The notes under the pieces: generated by a model
What the model saw: the letters and a program-made list of their open reading frames with translations, nothing else
Told to the model about the DNA's origin: nothing
The model's database searches: none
Assembly: GCA_038321615.1 (NCBI GenBank)
Contig: JBBQFC010000047.1
Coordinates: 1-25,805, forward strand
Source of the DNA: JBBQFC01 sp038321615
GTDB lineage: Bacteria > Bacteroidota > Bacteroidia > Flavobacteriales_D > Cryomorphaceae
Direction of reading: 5' to 3'
Length of the DNA stretch: 25,805 nucleotides
Position numbers and translations under genes: made by a program
Shown: one piece after another, positions 1 through 7,075 of the stretch
How the letters are laid out: every line of letters starts with the position of its first letter
How positions within the stretch are numbered: the stretch's first letter is position 1

Positions 1-1
1 C

Positions 2-319
2 ACCGGTGGAGCTACTCCACTATTCGCGGCTATCGCAGCTCAACCTGGCTACAATGCTATCAGCACCTTGACGAGCTACCCGAACCCCACAAGCGGTCCA
101 TCGCAAGTGGTGTTTGAACCAGCTAACACAGGTCGCACCATACTTGAAGTGTACGATATGAATGGCCGCAATGTAGCTACCCTGTTCAATCAGGAAGCGC
201 AAGCCGGACAAGAATACCGTGTAGACTTCGAAGGTGCTTACCTACCAAATGGTATTTACATCTACCGATTAACAACAGTGAACGAAGTCGTTATCGACAA
301 GTTCATGATTGCTAAGTAA
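2..319 (+). CDS. C-terminal end of a T9SS-secreted protein (partial, 5' end outside window)
   Basis: The frame is open from the window edge to a TAA at 317-319, so only about the last 105 residues are seen. They form a type IX secretion type A sorting domain: the YPNPTSG motif, a central strand with VYDMNGRNVATL, a GIYIYRL turn-strand motif and a basic end, KFMIAK. By family knowledge this domain sends a protein through the T9SS to the cell surface or medium and is then removed. The functional part lies upstream of the window and cannot be named. The gene faces the FG-GAP gene and shares its terminator. Confidence 0.9.
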   Translation, partial: TGGATPLFAAIAAQPGYNAISTLTSYPNPTSGPSQVVFEPANTGRTILEVYDMNGRNVATLFNQEAQAGQEYRVDFEGAYLPNGIYIYRLTTVNEVVIDKFMIAK

Positions 320-344
320 TCATTAGGGCTTGGCCCTTGAAAAT

Positions 345-380
345 AAAAAACCCCCGCCAAATGGCGGGGGTTTTTTATTT
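345..380. terminator. Bidirectional rho-independent terminator
   Basis: A perfect 9-bp GC-rich stem (CCCCCGCCA at 351-359, TGGCGGGGG at 362-370) with a 2-nt AA loop is flanked by an A run (345-350) and a T run (371-376). It works on either strand and sits between two convergent genes, 25 nt after one stop codon and about 20 nt after the other. It is the only clear terminator seen in the window. Confidence 0.93.
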
Positions 381-398
381 TACAATTATTGTTTCGAG

Positions 399-2081
399 CT
401 ATCGAATCTTACTCCATTTGCGCACGGCTTTATGGCTAAGTCCGGAAAACTCCACTATATATAAACCAACTTGGAAATCACTTGTCTCCAACCTATTTGA
501 ATTTCCTTGAGGGATATAACTCAATACTTCCTTGCCCGTAATATCCAAAAAGCGTATTAGACTTACATCATCAGGCCACCTGAGTTCAACAAAAGTTGAG
601 GATGGGTTCGGATAAATCCGAACGGATTCCGCCCATCTATCCTCAACGGACAAAGTGCTGATTTGTACATTTTGGCAGTAATTATCACCGCCACAGTCGC
701 TATTGATAGCCAAGCATACCCAAAAGGTCCCCGTACTTTGATAAGTGTATACCGGGTTTTGCAATTGACTATAACCGCCATCATCAAAGTTCCAAATATG
801 TGAGTAAGTTGGTCCTCCTTCGGCAGTGAATTGAACCGCAGCGCCATCAATCTCAAAACCAAACAAACCACTTGGAGCTGGACAATGCTCTATGAAAATA
901 CTGAAAAAAGCCCCACGGTTTGTGCCGCCGTCATCATCTTCTATTGATCCAACAGCAAGATCATTCGTGCCGTCACCGTCGTGGTCGCCAATAACGGCTA
1001 AACGTGTTCCAAAACGGTCTTGGAAATTAATATCTCCAGTAAAATTGCCAGCTAAGCGATTGATTTTTCGCTCATCAAGTACGGTTCCGTCTTCTCGTAT
1101 AAAGAGAATCCAGATACTCCCAATATCTAAACCACCATCATCGTCGCCTGGGGCACCCACAGCCAAATCAACAATCCCATTTTGGTCAAGATCACCGATG
1201 GAGCGAACAGAAATACCGAAATCATCGTCTGTATTCAGAAAGCCACCAAAATCTCCTTCAAAACGCGAGTATTTCCTTACGGACTGTATTGCTCCAGAGC
1301 CGTCGCGGATGAGCACGTAAACTGCACCGAAATCTGCTCCCTGATCGTCATCGCCTACGGCACCACAAAGAATGTCGGTGATTCCATCATTATTCATGTC
1401 GGCCACTGAAAGACCGGTTCCGAATCGATCGCCTGATTCCAATTTTGGAGCAAGTAGTGGATGATCGCTGCCGATTGTTTCGAGAAGGGTTAATTCCCCA
1501 TTCTCTGAAAGTGTGCAACGATAAATTTTACCTGCTCCCGAAGCGGTATTTATAAGAATAGCTTCTGCATCGAGGGCGAGAAACTCCCCGATCTGCGCAA
1601 CCGCTTCTTGAAATTCTGAAGGCAAATCAATCATCGTATAGTTAAATACGTCGCCATTGCTGTACATATAAATAAGGGCACCAAAAGGTTGAACACCCGG
1701 AGCACCTACCAGATAATCTGGATTACCATCACCATTGCGGTCGCCGAGATCCAAGGCCGAAGTACCAAAACGGGCGGTAGTTTCACCAGCGAAGAAATTG
1801 GGGTCTGCTGGAGCAAAACGGACTGTACCAGCCGCCTCTCCATCGGCCGCAAGCGTTACATGGTAAAGCGCTCCATTGCCTTCGTAGGGAGCACCTGAGA
1901 AAACCATTCCTGGCTGCGTTGTTTCGCCCACGTATCCAAAAAAGCCTTGATTCGAGAGCGGTATACTCAGGTTACCTTGCGTGTGAGAAACCTTTGAGAA
2001 ATGCGCCACGGTGCCAGTTTGAGCGAACGAGCTATAAATACCGTTGCCAATAAGAATTAAAGAAAGTAGAACGTGTTTCAT
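399..2081 (-). CDS. T9SS-sorted FG-GAP repeat / PKD domain surface protein
   Basis: A 560-residue exported protein. Residues 1-20 are a signal peptide ending ...SSFA-Q. Residues about 100-400 hold integrin-alpha-like FG-GAP repeats with four calcium-loop motifs: DRNGDGNPD (114-122), DMNNDGITD (228-236), DLDQNGIVD (297-305) and DHDGDGTND (366-374). Most are followed by VGAPGDDDGG-like blades, so a beta-propeller is expected. Residues about 402-475 are a PKD-like domain (WNFDDGG, then NPVYTYQSTGTFWVCL). Residues about 487-560 are a type A sorting domain (IYPNPSS, DITGKEVL, VGLYIVEF, basic end KWSKIR). It is probably a calcium-stabilised surface adhesion or binding protein; the ligand is unknown. 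No TAnnTTTG box was found upstream. The start is the ATG directly before the signal peptide. Confidence 0.9.
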   Translation of the reverse strand: MKHVLLSLILIGNGIYSSFAQTGTVAHFSKVSHTQGNLSIPLSNQGFFGYVGETTQPGMVFSGAPYEGNGALYHVTLAADGEAAGTVRFAPADPNFFAGETTARFGTSALDLGDRNGDGNPDYLVGAPGVQPFGALIYMYSNGDVFNYTMIDLPSEFQEAVAQIGEFLALDAEAILINTASGAGKIYRCTLSENGELTLLETIGSDHPLLAPKLESGDRFGTGLSVADMNNDGITDILCGAVGDDDQGADFGAVYVLIRDGSGAIQSVRKYSRFEGDFGGFLNTDDDFGISVRSIGDLDQNGIVDLAVGAPGDDDGGLDIGSIWILFIREDGTVLDERKINRLAGNFTGDINFQDRFGTRLAVIGDHDGDGTNDLAVGSIEDDDGGTNRGAFFSIFIEHCPAPSGLFGFEIDGAAVQFTAEGGPTYSHIWNFDDGGYSQLQNPVYTYQSTGTFWVCLAINSDCGGDNYCQNVQISTLSVEDRWAESVRIYPNPSSTFVELRWPDDVSLIRFLDITGKEVLSYIPQGNSNRLETSDFQVGLYIVEFSGLSHKAVRKWSKIR

Positions 2082-2153
2082 AATCTTGAGATTGAGATTG
2101 CGTTCAAGGGGCGGTTTCTATTACGTAAGGCCCAAAGCGCGGGTTACCCCGTT

Positions 2154-2627
2154 CTATCGATTGTGATAAGGCTCATTGCGTAAAATGGTGAGCGCCCGAT
2201 AGATTTGCTCTAATAAGAAAACTCTAACCATTTGGTGAGAAAGGGTCATTTTGGATAGCGCTAGTCGGCGGGGCACTGCTTTGTAAACTTCATCGCTAAA
2301 CCCAAAAGCACCTCCAACAATAAACACCAAGCGGCGCGTACCACTCAACATATCACGCTGAATTCGTTCGGAAAAAGCTTCACTGGTAAAAGTTTCGCCA
2401 CGCTCATCGAGCAAAACAGCCGTATCGCTGGGTAAGAGTTTGCCCAATATCGCCTTCCCTTCTTCGATCTTTCGCTCGGCGGGGCTGCGCTTCTTCCAAG
2501 ATTTAGCCTCCGGAATTATCTGAAATTCAAAGGGCAAATAATGTTCGATCCGATCTTGGAAGATCCTGCACCCATCATGTACATATCCCGATTCCGTTTC
2601 GGCTACTGCCAATACCATTACTTTCAC
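2154..2627 (-). CDS. rlmH: 23S rRNA (pseudouridine1915-N3)-methyltransferase RlmH
   Basis: RlmH, a SPOUT-class enzyme that uses S-adenosylmethionine to methylate pseudouridine 1915 in helix 69 of 23S rRNA on the assembled ribosome. Its 157 residues match the family length. Visible hallmarks are LLDERGETFTSEAFSERI (72-89), the SAM-binding IVGGAFGF (103-110), and the knotted C-terminus with LSKMTLSHQMVRVFLLEQIY and RNEPYHNR at the end. The start used is GTG at 2627, since MKVMVLAV aligns with the family N-terminus; an in-frame ATG lies three codons later at 2618. A perfect promoter box ends only 4 nt before the GTG. The gene is divergent from the DUF4783-like gene. Confidence 0.95.
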   Translation of the reverse strand: MKVMVLAVAETESGYVHDGCRIFQDRIEHYLPFEFQIIPEAKSWKKRSPAERKIEEGKAILGKLLPSDTAVLLDERGETFTSEAFSERIQRDMLSGTRRLVFIVGGAFGFSDEVYKAVPRRLALSKMTLSHQMVRVFLLEQIYRALTILRNEPYHNR

Positions 2628-2631
2628 CCCT

Positions 2632-2639
2632 CAAAGATA
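2632..2639 (-). promoter_or_regulatory. -7 box TATCTTTG of rlmH
   Basis: On the minus strand TATCTTTG matches the Bacteroidota -7 consensus TAnnTTTG exactly. A TTTG lies 23 nt further upstream (2663-2666), at the upper end of usual -33 spacing. The box ends 4 nt before the GTG start, placing the predicted transcription start at or next to the start codon. Confidence 0.6.
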
Positions 2640-2670
2640 GTTTCCTGTCGAAAAACTGATTCCAAAACCT

Positions 2671-2678
2671 TACATTTG
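2671..2678 (+). promoter_or_regulatory. -7 box TACATTTG of the DUF4783-like gene
   Basis: Exact match to TAnnTTTG, 26 nt before the ATG at 2705. No good TTTG is seen at -33. It is back to back with the rlmH box, with 31 nt between them, forming a compact divergent promoter. Confidence 0.55.
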
Positions 2679-2704
2679 ATCAACTGGCGCGGTATTTGCC
2701 CGAA

Positions 2705-3103
2705 ATGGCGATGATTATGATCCAATTTAAATACCTTTTAGTGATGGGAGTTTTTATCCCGAGTTTATTGTCGGGGCAAACCACCGAAAGCACAGCAATC
2801 AGCAATGCCATAAAATCTGGAAATGCCACGGAACTTGCTACTTATTTATCGAGCAGTGTTGATCTAACCTTACTTTCAGTAGAAGATGTGTACAGCAAAG
2901 AACAGGCGGAAGTGATATTAACCCGCTTTTTTTCCGAAAATAGCCCCGCTTCTTTTGCTATTAAGCATGAAGGTAAATCAAAAATGGATGACCATTTTTA
3001 CATTGGTGATTTGATTACTTCTAACGGCACTTACCGATTGACCTTCTTTTTAAAAAACGAATCGAGTAAGTATCGAATCCGTCAACTCCGGGTCGAAAAT
3101 TAG
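2705..3103 (+). CDS. DUF4783-like small exported protein
   Basis: About 132 residues. A signal peptide (MIQFKYLLVMGVFIPSLLSG-Q) is followed by a mature domain of about 110 residues. The pattern of a short helical start (AISNAIKSGNATELATYL), the YSKEQAEVILTRFF segment, and alternating strands ending YRLTFFLKNESSKYRIRQLRVE resembles the DUF4783 family of Bacteroidota, which has an NTF2-like or cystatin-like look; its function is not known to me. Possible starts are ATG at 2705, 2711 or 2717; 2717 gives the tidiest signal peptide, and 2705 is listed as the first ATG. A TTG at 2696 is less likely. The TAG stop overlaps the stop of the convergent glycosyltransferase gene. Confidence 0.8.
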   Translation: MAMIMIQFKYLLVMGVFIPSLLSGQTTESTAISNAIKSGNATELATYLSSSVDLTLLSVEDVYSKEQAEVILTRFFSENSPASFAIKHEGKSKMDDHFYIGDLITSNGTYRLTFFLKNESSKYRIRQLRVEN

Positions 3104-4251
3104 ACTGGCCTACCCGTCAATCGGGAATAAATTGAAAACTGTTCATCCATGAACAACTGGCGATCGAATCGCTGACGGCCTGCAAGCGCTTCCACCTGCA
3201 TCCTGCCAAGTAATTTGGAGTCGTTTTGAAGTCTCAACATTTCTCTTACCAAAGCCAAACGATCGCCTTGCTTTACCACAAACCCATCCATTTGATCGCG
3301 GACTACGTCTCTGCAGCCGCGGCTATCGACCGTTATCACGGGCACACCCATCGCCAAGGATTCCATCAAATTTACCGGAAGCCCTTCCCGATCGGAAGGA
3401 AATACATTGACATGCGCTAAAGCCAAGTAATCAGGAACATTTTCTTGCCAGCCCACAGCTATTATATCGGGGTCTTCTTTCAGCGCTTTTTCCAGTGGCT
3501 TCCGCAAGGCGGTAGGATGTATTCGGTCTTTCTCACCCACTAATATGAGCTTGGAATTGGGTCGTTCTTTTTTTGTTTCCAAAAAAGCTTCAATTACGCG
3601 ATCGAATCCCTTAAAGTTCGTTTGACGGCCTATGAAAATATAAACGAAATGATGCGCGTCAATTCCAAGATCTGCGGCAAGTGATGCACGCTGCTGCTTG
3701 CTCACCGCATCGGGGTGAAACCGCTTTAAATCGCAGCCCATACCGAATGATGAAATTACCCGAACGGTAGCCTTAGAATTCATAGCCTTCAGATAGGTTT
3801 CATCGTCTTTGGTAAGCACGTACACTTCATCGACTTTCGCCGTACTCCACTTTTCGGCAAAAGCAATTAACCGCTTGCGTGGACCTGTGATTAAGGGAGA
3901 TCCCAATCCGTGAATAGTGCCCGTGGTAGGTGGCCAGTTTTTCTTCTTGCCCAGCATAGTAGTGAAAAGTGCAGCCGAGAAGTGAATATTGATTAGACTG
4001 GGCTGCAATTCTTCAACCAGTTTTTGCACTTTTTGCGCCGCCCTAAGATGGCCGATCGGGTTAATGGCCCTGGGAAAATCAATATGGTGAACCGTGCACG
4101 AAATATCGCGACGATATGCTGAAATACGCGCGATATGCTTGCGAGATGTGGCCAAATGAACCTCGTGCCCTCGAGATGTCAATTCATCAATCAAGTCTTC
4201 CAAAAAGGTGAAATAATTGGTGATGGAAGGAATGACAAACAACAATTTCAT
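3100..4251 (-). CDS. Family 4 glycosyltransferase (GT-B fold)
   Basis: A 383-residue cytoplasmic glycosyltransferase of the GT4 (WcaA/RfaG-like) group, which transfers sugar from a nucleotide-sugar donor. The N-terminal Rossmann domain starts MKLLFVIPSI and includes the acceptor-side TTGTIHGLGSPL (109-120). The C-terminal donor-binding domain has IGRQTNFKG (207-215), the strand KLILVGE (234-240) and the retaining-enzyme EX7E motif EGLPVNLME (E289, E297), then MGVPVIT. No transmembrane segment is seen. The acceptor and sugar cannot be told from sequence; surface polysaccharide, LPS core or glycoprotein assembly are all possible. It stands alone rather than in a polysaccharide cluster. A promoter box lies 34 nt upstream. 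Confidence 0.87.
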   Translation of the reverse strand: MKLLFVIPSITNYFTFLEDLIDELTSRGHEVHLATSRKHIARISAYRRDISCTVHHIDFPRAINPIGHLRAAQKVQKLVEELQPSLINIHFSAALFTTMLGKKKNWPPTTGTIHGLGSPLITGPRKRLIAFAEKWSTAKVDEVYVLTKDDETYLKAMNSKATVRVISSFGMGCDLKRFHPDAVSKQQRASLAADLGIDAHHFVYIFIGRQTNFKGFDRVIEAFLETKKERPNSKLILVGEKDRIHPTALRKPLEKALKEDPDIIAVGWQENVPDYLALAHVNVFPSDREGLPVNLMESLAMGVPVITVDSRGCRDVVRDQMDGFVVKQGDRLALVREMLRLQNDSKLLGRMQVEALAGRQRFDRQLFMDEQFSIYSRLTGRPV

Positions 4252-4285
4252 AGCTTACTCAAGAGTGGGATTCTGGTGAGTATGA

Positions 4286-4293
4286 CAAATATA
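4286..4293 (-). promoter_or_regulatory. -7 box TATATTTG of the glycosyltransferase gene
   Basis: Exact TAnnTTTG match on the minus strand, 34 nt before the ATG at 4251. It lies in the 66-bp gap after the glucosaminidase gene, so the glycosyltransferase probably has its own transcript. No convincing -33 TTTG was seen. Confidence 0.5.
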
Positions 4294-4317
4294 TCAATAT
4301 TAGGCTGCAGCGGCGCC

Positions 4318-5301
4318 TTACTTTCTCAGCTTAAGCACGTCTCCCGGCTTGGGCTTATAGGTCTCTTGTAATTGGTTGTATTTGAGAATACGCGCTAATT
4401 TCACTCCGTACAATTGAGATATTTCGTGCAAGGTCTCACCGGTCGCCACGGTATGCGAATCATGTTTTGATGATTTATTTCGCTTTGGCTGCAAATAGAC
4501 TTTTGTACCAGGTTCTATCTTAACCTTTTTGGCAAAATCGTTGTATTTGGAAATTTGCCAAGGAGCCATTTGCACTTCTCGAGCGAGCTTTTCGACGTTT
4601 GTACGCGTTTCGACTACCACGTAATTAATGTTGTTATCGCTTTTCAAAATGGTATGTCCTGCTCCAAATTCGAGCACAATTTCATCTGAAGAATTGCGCT
4701 TCTTCGCTGGTTTGCTGCTCTTTCCGATTTGATCTTTTGAACCCTTGACCTTGGATGCCAAATCGTCGTATTGGTCGAGCTTGTTTTCTTCGATTATCCG
4801 AATGAGAAGATCGGGATACTTCGGATTGGTGGCATAACCTGCTTTTTTCAATCCTTGCGCCCACGACTTGTAGTCGCTCGGTTTATAGTCGTACAAAAAA
4901 AGGTAGCGGCTTCTTTTCAGAAAGGCGCTGTGATCTTCAAAACTCTCGTGTGCTGAATTGTATTTTCTAAAACACTCCTTCTTGGCATCGTCATCGTGAT
5001 AGACTTTTTTGCCTTGCCAATCGTGACACTTGATACCGAAATGGTTATTGGCTTCTCTGGCCAACTCGCTATTGCCATCGCCACTTTCAAGAATAGCCTG
5101 CGCCAAAGTTATACTCGCGGGTATGCGGTGTTCGCGCATTTGCCTTATCGCTTCATCTTTCCAATTGGCAATGTACTCTGCGCGGGTCATCCGTTTATAC
5201 CCATCGCCGACAGGAGCTCCGCATAGGATAGCTGGCAGTAGGCTGGCAAAAATCAGGCCTACAAACAACTTATTAACAAGTCTGAAAGGGAGAAATATCA
5301 T
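4318..5301 (-). CDS. Exported glucosaminidase (GH73-like) with two LysM repeats
   Basis: A peptidoglycan hydrolase expected to cleave N-acetylglucosaminyl bonds in the periplasm. With the start at 5301 (327 residues) it has a signal peptide, residues 1-28. The glucosaminidase domain spans about 45-180: SITLAQAILESGDGNSELA carries the likely catalytic Glu72, followed by NNHFGIKC and the FlgJ-like YNSAHESFEDHSAFL and GYATNPKYPDLL. After a basic linker come two LysM domains, about 226-272 and 282-326 (SHTVATGETLHEISQLYGV), which bind glycan chains. An ATG at 5367 would add 22 residues, but it lies upstream of the promoter box at 5311-5318 and spoils the signal peptide, so 5301 is preferred. It resembles hydrolases used for cell separation or remodelling. 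Confidence 0.9.
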   Translation of the reverse strand: MIFLPFRLVNKLFVGLIFASLLPAILCGAPVGDGYKRMTRAEYIANWKDEAIRQMREHRIPASITLAQAILESGDGNSELAREANNHFGIKCHDWQGKKVYHDDDAKKECFRKYNSAHESFEDHSAFLKRSRYLFLYDYKPSDYKSWAQGLKKAGYATNPKYPDLLIRIIEENKLDQYDDLASKVKGSKDQIGKSSKPAKKRNSSDEIVLEFGAGHTILKSDNNINYVVVETRTNVEKLAREVQMAPWQISKYNDFAKKVKIEPGTKVYLQPKRNKSSKHDSHTVATGETLHEISQLYGVKLARILKYNQLQETYKPKPGDVLKLRK

Positions 5302-5310
5302 TGTAAACAC

Positions 5311-5318
5311 CAAAGGTA
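5311..5318 (-). promoter_or_regulatory. -7 box TACCTTTG of the glucosaminidase gene; decides the start
   Basis: Exact TAnnTTTG match on the minus strand, 9 nt before the ATG at 5301. It lies inside the longer reading frame that begins at 5367, so it argues for the shorter start with a very short leader. Confidence 0.5.
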
Positions 5319-5379
5319 GCGCGGCATTCGGGTGCGTGTGATGGAGTAAACGCCCGATTATCCACATTATTCTGTGGAT

Positions 5380-6330
5380 TTAACAATCAGGGTAAATTTC
5401 ATAGCCCAATTGATCTTCCATCGCAGCAATACCTTGAAGCCCTCCGGTATGCATAAACACCCATTTTTCGGACTTCGATAAAACGGCCTTTTTTGCCAAC
5501 TCAAACATGGCGTAGGCTGCTTTAGCCGTGTAAACCGGATCGAGCTTTATACCCGTCTCATTATGAAAGCGCTGCATGAAGGAAATCAATTCGATGCTTG
5601 TTTTTGCATATCCACCGTGGTGAAAATCGGATAAGATTTCAACAGTGCTCATCAAATCTTCCACCGTTTCCCGATCTCCCAACAAGGATAGAAAATCGGC
5701 TTCCATTTTTGGCCGGATCAAATCCTCTCCTTTCAGAACAGAGATAGCCGTGAGCCTTGTTTCTCCCTTCGCTGCAAGCGTAAGTCCCTGAAGGGTAGTG
5801 CCAGTAGCAGTTGCCAGAAAAATACGATCGGGCATAAAGGGCAATTCACCGATTATTTCTTGGCATCCTTGCACGCCGTAATAATTCGCTCCGCCCTGCG
5901 GAATGAAGTAGCAATTTCCAAATGATGCCTTCAGAGCGTCTTTGCCTTCCCAGGTTTGGTAGAAATCGAAATCAGATTTCGGGACTATTTCGATCCGCAT
6001 TCCAGCTTTTGCGGCAGCCGAAAGGGTAGGATTTTCAAGCTTAGCTGCCATACCCCGGATAATTCCGATGCTTTTAAAACCAAAAATCCGTGCTGCTTCC
6101 GCCGTAGCGAGTATGTGATTGGAATGCGCACCGCCCATGGTCAAAAGGCTTTGTTGACCTTTAAAGCGAGCTTGTTGCAAGTTGAGCTTGAGCTTTCGCC
6201 ACTTGTTACCCGAGATCATGGGATTAATCAGATCATCGCGTTTTATAAATAATTCGATCCCCTTTTCTTGAAATACGGGAAGCGAAAGGAGTTCGAGTGG
6301 CGATGGAACATTAATTTGGGGATGTTGCAC
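5380..6330 (-). CDS. ACC deaminase / D-cysteine desulfhydrase-like PLP enzyme
   Basis: A 316-residue fold-type II PLP enzyme. The N-terminal FIKRDDL and SGNKWRKLK motifs supply the Schiff-base lysine (Lys43); MGGAHSNH (65-72) carries the Ser and Asn that hold substrate and cofactor; FIPQGGANYYGVQG and a C-terminal HTGGLQGIAAMEDQ complete the pattern. Family members open 1-aminocyclopropane-1-carboxylate or eliminate H2S from D-cysteine; free-standing bacterial members are most often D-cysteine desulfhydrases, but the two activities cannot be separated here. The start is GTG at 6330, because the next ATG is 37 codons in and past the catalytic region. A promoter box ends 4 nt before that GTG. 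Divergent from rnhB. Confidence 0.87.
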   Translation of the reverse strand: MQHPQINVPSPLELLSLPVFQEKGIELFIKRDDLINPMISGNKWRKLKLNLQQARFKGQQSLLTMGGAHSNHILATAEAARIFGFKSIGIIRGMAAKLENPTLSAAAKAGMRIEIVPKSDFDFYQTWEGKDALKASFGNCYFIPQGGANYYGVQGCQEIIGELPFMPDRIFLATATGTTLQGLTLAAKGETRLTAISVLKGEDLIRPKMEADFLSLLGDRETVEDLMSTVEILSDFHHGGYAKTSIELISFMQRFHNETGIKLDPVYTAKAAYAMFELAKKAVLSKSEKWVFMHTGGLQGIAAMEDQLGYEIYPDC

Positions 6331-6334
6331 GGTT

Positions 6335-6342
6335 CAAAATTA
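6335..6342 (-). promoter_or_regulatory. -7 box TAATTTTG of the PLP enzyme gene
   Basis: Exact TAnnTTTG match on the minus strand, followed by four bases (AACC) and the GTG start. This implies a leaderless or nearly leaderless mRNA. No clear -33 TTTG. Confidence 0.55.
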
Positions 6343-6366
6343 AGGCTTGATTTCTTTTGTGACGCT

Positions 6367-6374
6367 TATATTCG
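6367..6374 (+). promoter_or_regulatory. -7-like box TATATTCG of rnhB
   Basis: One mismatch to TAnnTTTG (C for the third T). It is followed by CAAA and then the ATG at 6379, the same 4-nt spacing as at rlmH, lpxD and the PLP enzyme. CTTG at 6346-6349 lies at about -33 if transcription starts at the ATG. The same octamer occurs upstream of aroB. Confidence 0.45.
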
Positions 6375-6378
6375 CAAA

Positions 6379-7020
6379 ATGAATAAACTTGCTGGCAATC
6401 TTCACAAAGGCATCTTCGAAGCAGGTTGCGATGAAGCCGGGCGAGGCTGTTTAGCTGGCCCCGTGGTAGCTGCAGCTGTAATATTGCCGGATGGTTGGCG
6501 GTGCAAAGGGCTGAACGATTCAAAGTTACTATCGGTATCGCAGCGCGAAAAGCTTAGACCCATTATTGAAAATGAGGCCTTGGCTTGGGGCATCGGCATT
6601 TGCGGGCCAAGCGAAATCGATACCCTGAATATCTTACAAGCATCATTCGAAGCCATGCACCGAGCGGTATGGAAGCTCAAACACAAGCCAGAATTTTTAT
6701 TAATTGATGGCAATCGTTTTAAAGCCTTCACGGGAATAGAACACGCCTGCATGGTAAAAGGCGATAGCCGATTTCTGTCCATCGCCGCTGCTTCTGTGCT
6801 TGCGAAAACTTTTCGCGACGACCTTATGCAAAAGCTGCATGCAGCGGAGCCGGAATATGGTTGGGCTCAAAATAAGGGATATCCGACCATCGCTCATCGA
6901 CTAGCCATTGCGAAATACGGGGTTTCTTCCCACCATCGGCTTACCTTTCGACTTCAAAAGCGAGCGAATATAGAAACTGTCACCCGCACTTCACACGCTG
7001 CTGTGCAAAGCCCATGCTAG
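6379..7020 (+). CDS. rnhB: Ribonuclease HII
   Basis: RNase HII cuts the RNA strand of RNA-DNA hybrids and removes single ribonucleotides from DNA. The 213 residues contain the catalytic DEAGRG (Asp18, Glu19), LNDSKLL, LLIDGN (Asp110), and KGDSRFLSIAAASVLAKTFRD, which ends at the fourth acidic residue Asp147, then the GYPT motif and HRLTF near the C-terminus. A longer frame begins at 6268, but the first 37 codons overlap the divergent gene and lie upstream of the promoter box, so the ATG at 6379 is chosen. The C-terminal tail beyond residue about 195 is not conserved in my experience of the family. Confidence 0.94.
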   Translation: MNKLAGNLHKGIFEAGCDEAGRGCLAGPVVAAAVILPDGWRCKGLNDSKLLSVSQREKLRPIIENEALAWGIGICGPSEIDTLNILQASFEAMHRAVWKLKHKPEFLLIDGNRFKAFTGIEHACMVKGDSRFLSIAAASVLAKTFRDDLMQKLHAAEPEYGWAQNKGYPTIAHRLAIAKYGVSSHHRLTFRLQKRANIETVTRTSHAAVQSPC

Positions 7021-7048
7021 TGAAGCCCGCTTCATTGAATTAGGAAGC

Positions 7049-7056
7049 TATTTTTG
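7049..7056 (+). promoter_or_regulatory. -7 box TATTTTTG of the 911-residue protein gene
   Basis: Exact TAnnTTTG match, 19 nt before the GTG start at 7076 and 29 nt after the rnhB stop, suggesting a separate promoter rather than readthrough from rnhB alone. Confidence 0.5.
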
Positions 7057-7075
7057 CTGTAAATCTCACGAAGAA

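Noticed and set aside
892..1409. Plus-strand frames inside the FG-GAP gene
   Set aside because: They are antisense to repeated DxDxDG blades and read as low-complexity Ser/Pro/Lys; they are shadows of the real frame.
2140..2151. CGGG-TTAC-CCCG hairpin downstream of rlmH
   Set aside because: A 4-bp stem with no T run is too weak to call a terminator.
5302..5367. Longer start of the glucosaminidase gene at ATG 5367
   Set aside because: It lies upstream of the promoter box at 5311-5318 and puts a His/Pro-rich stretch before the signal peptide.
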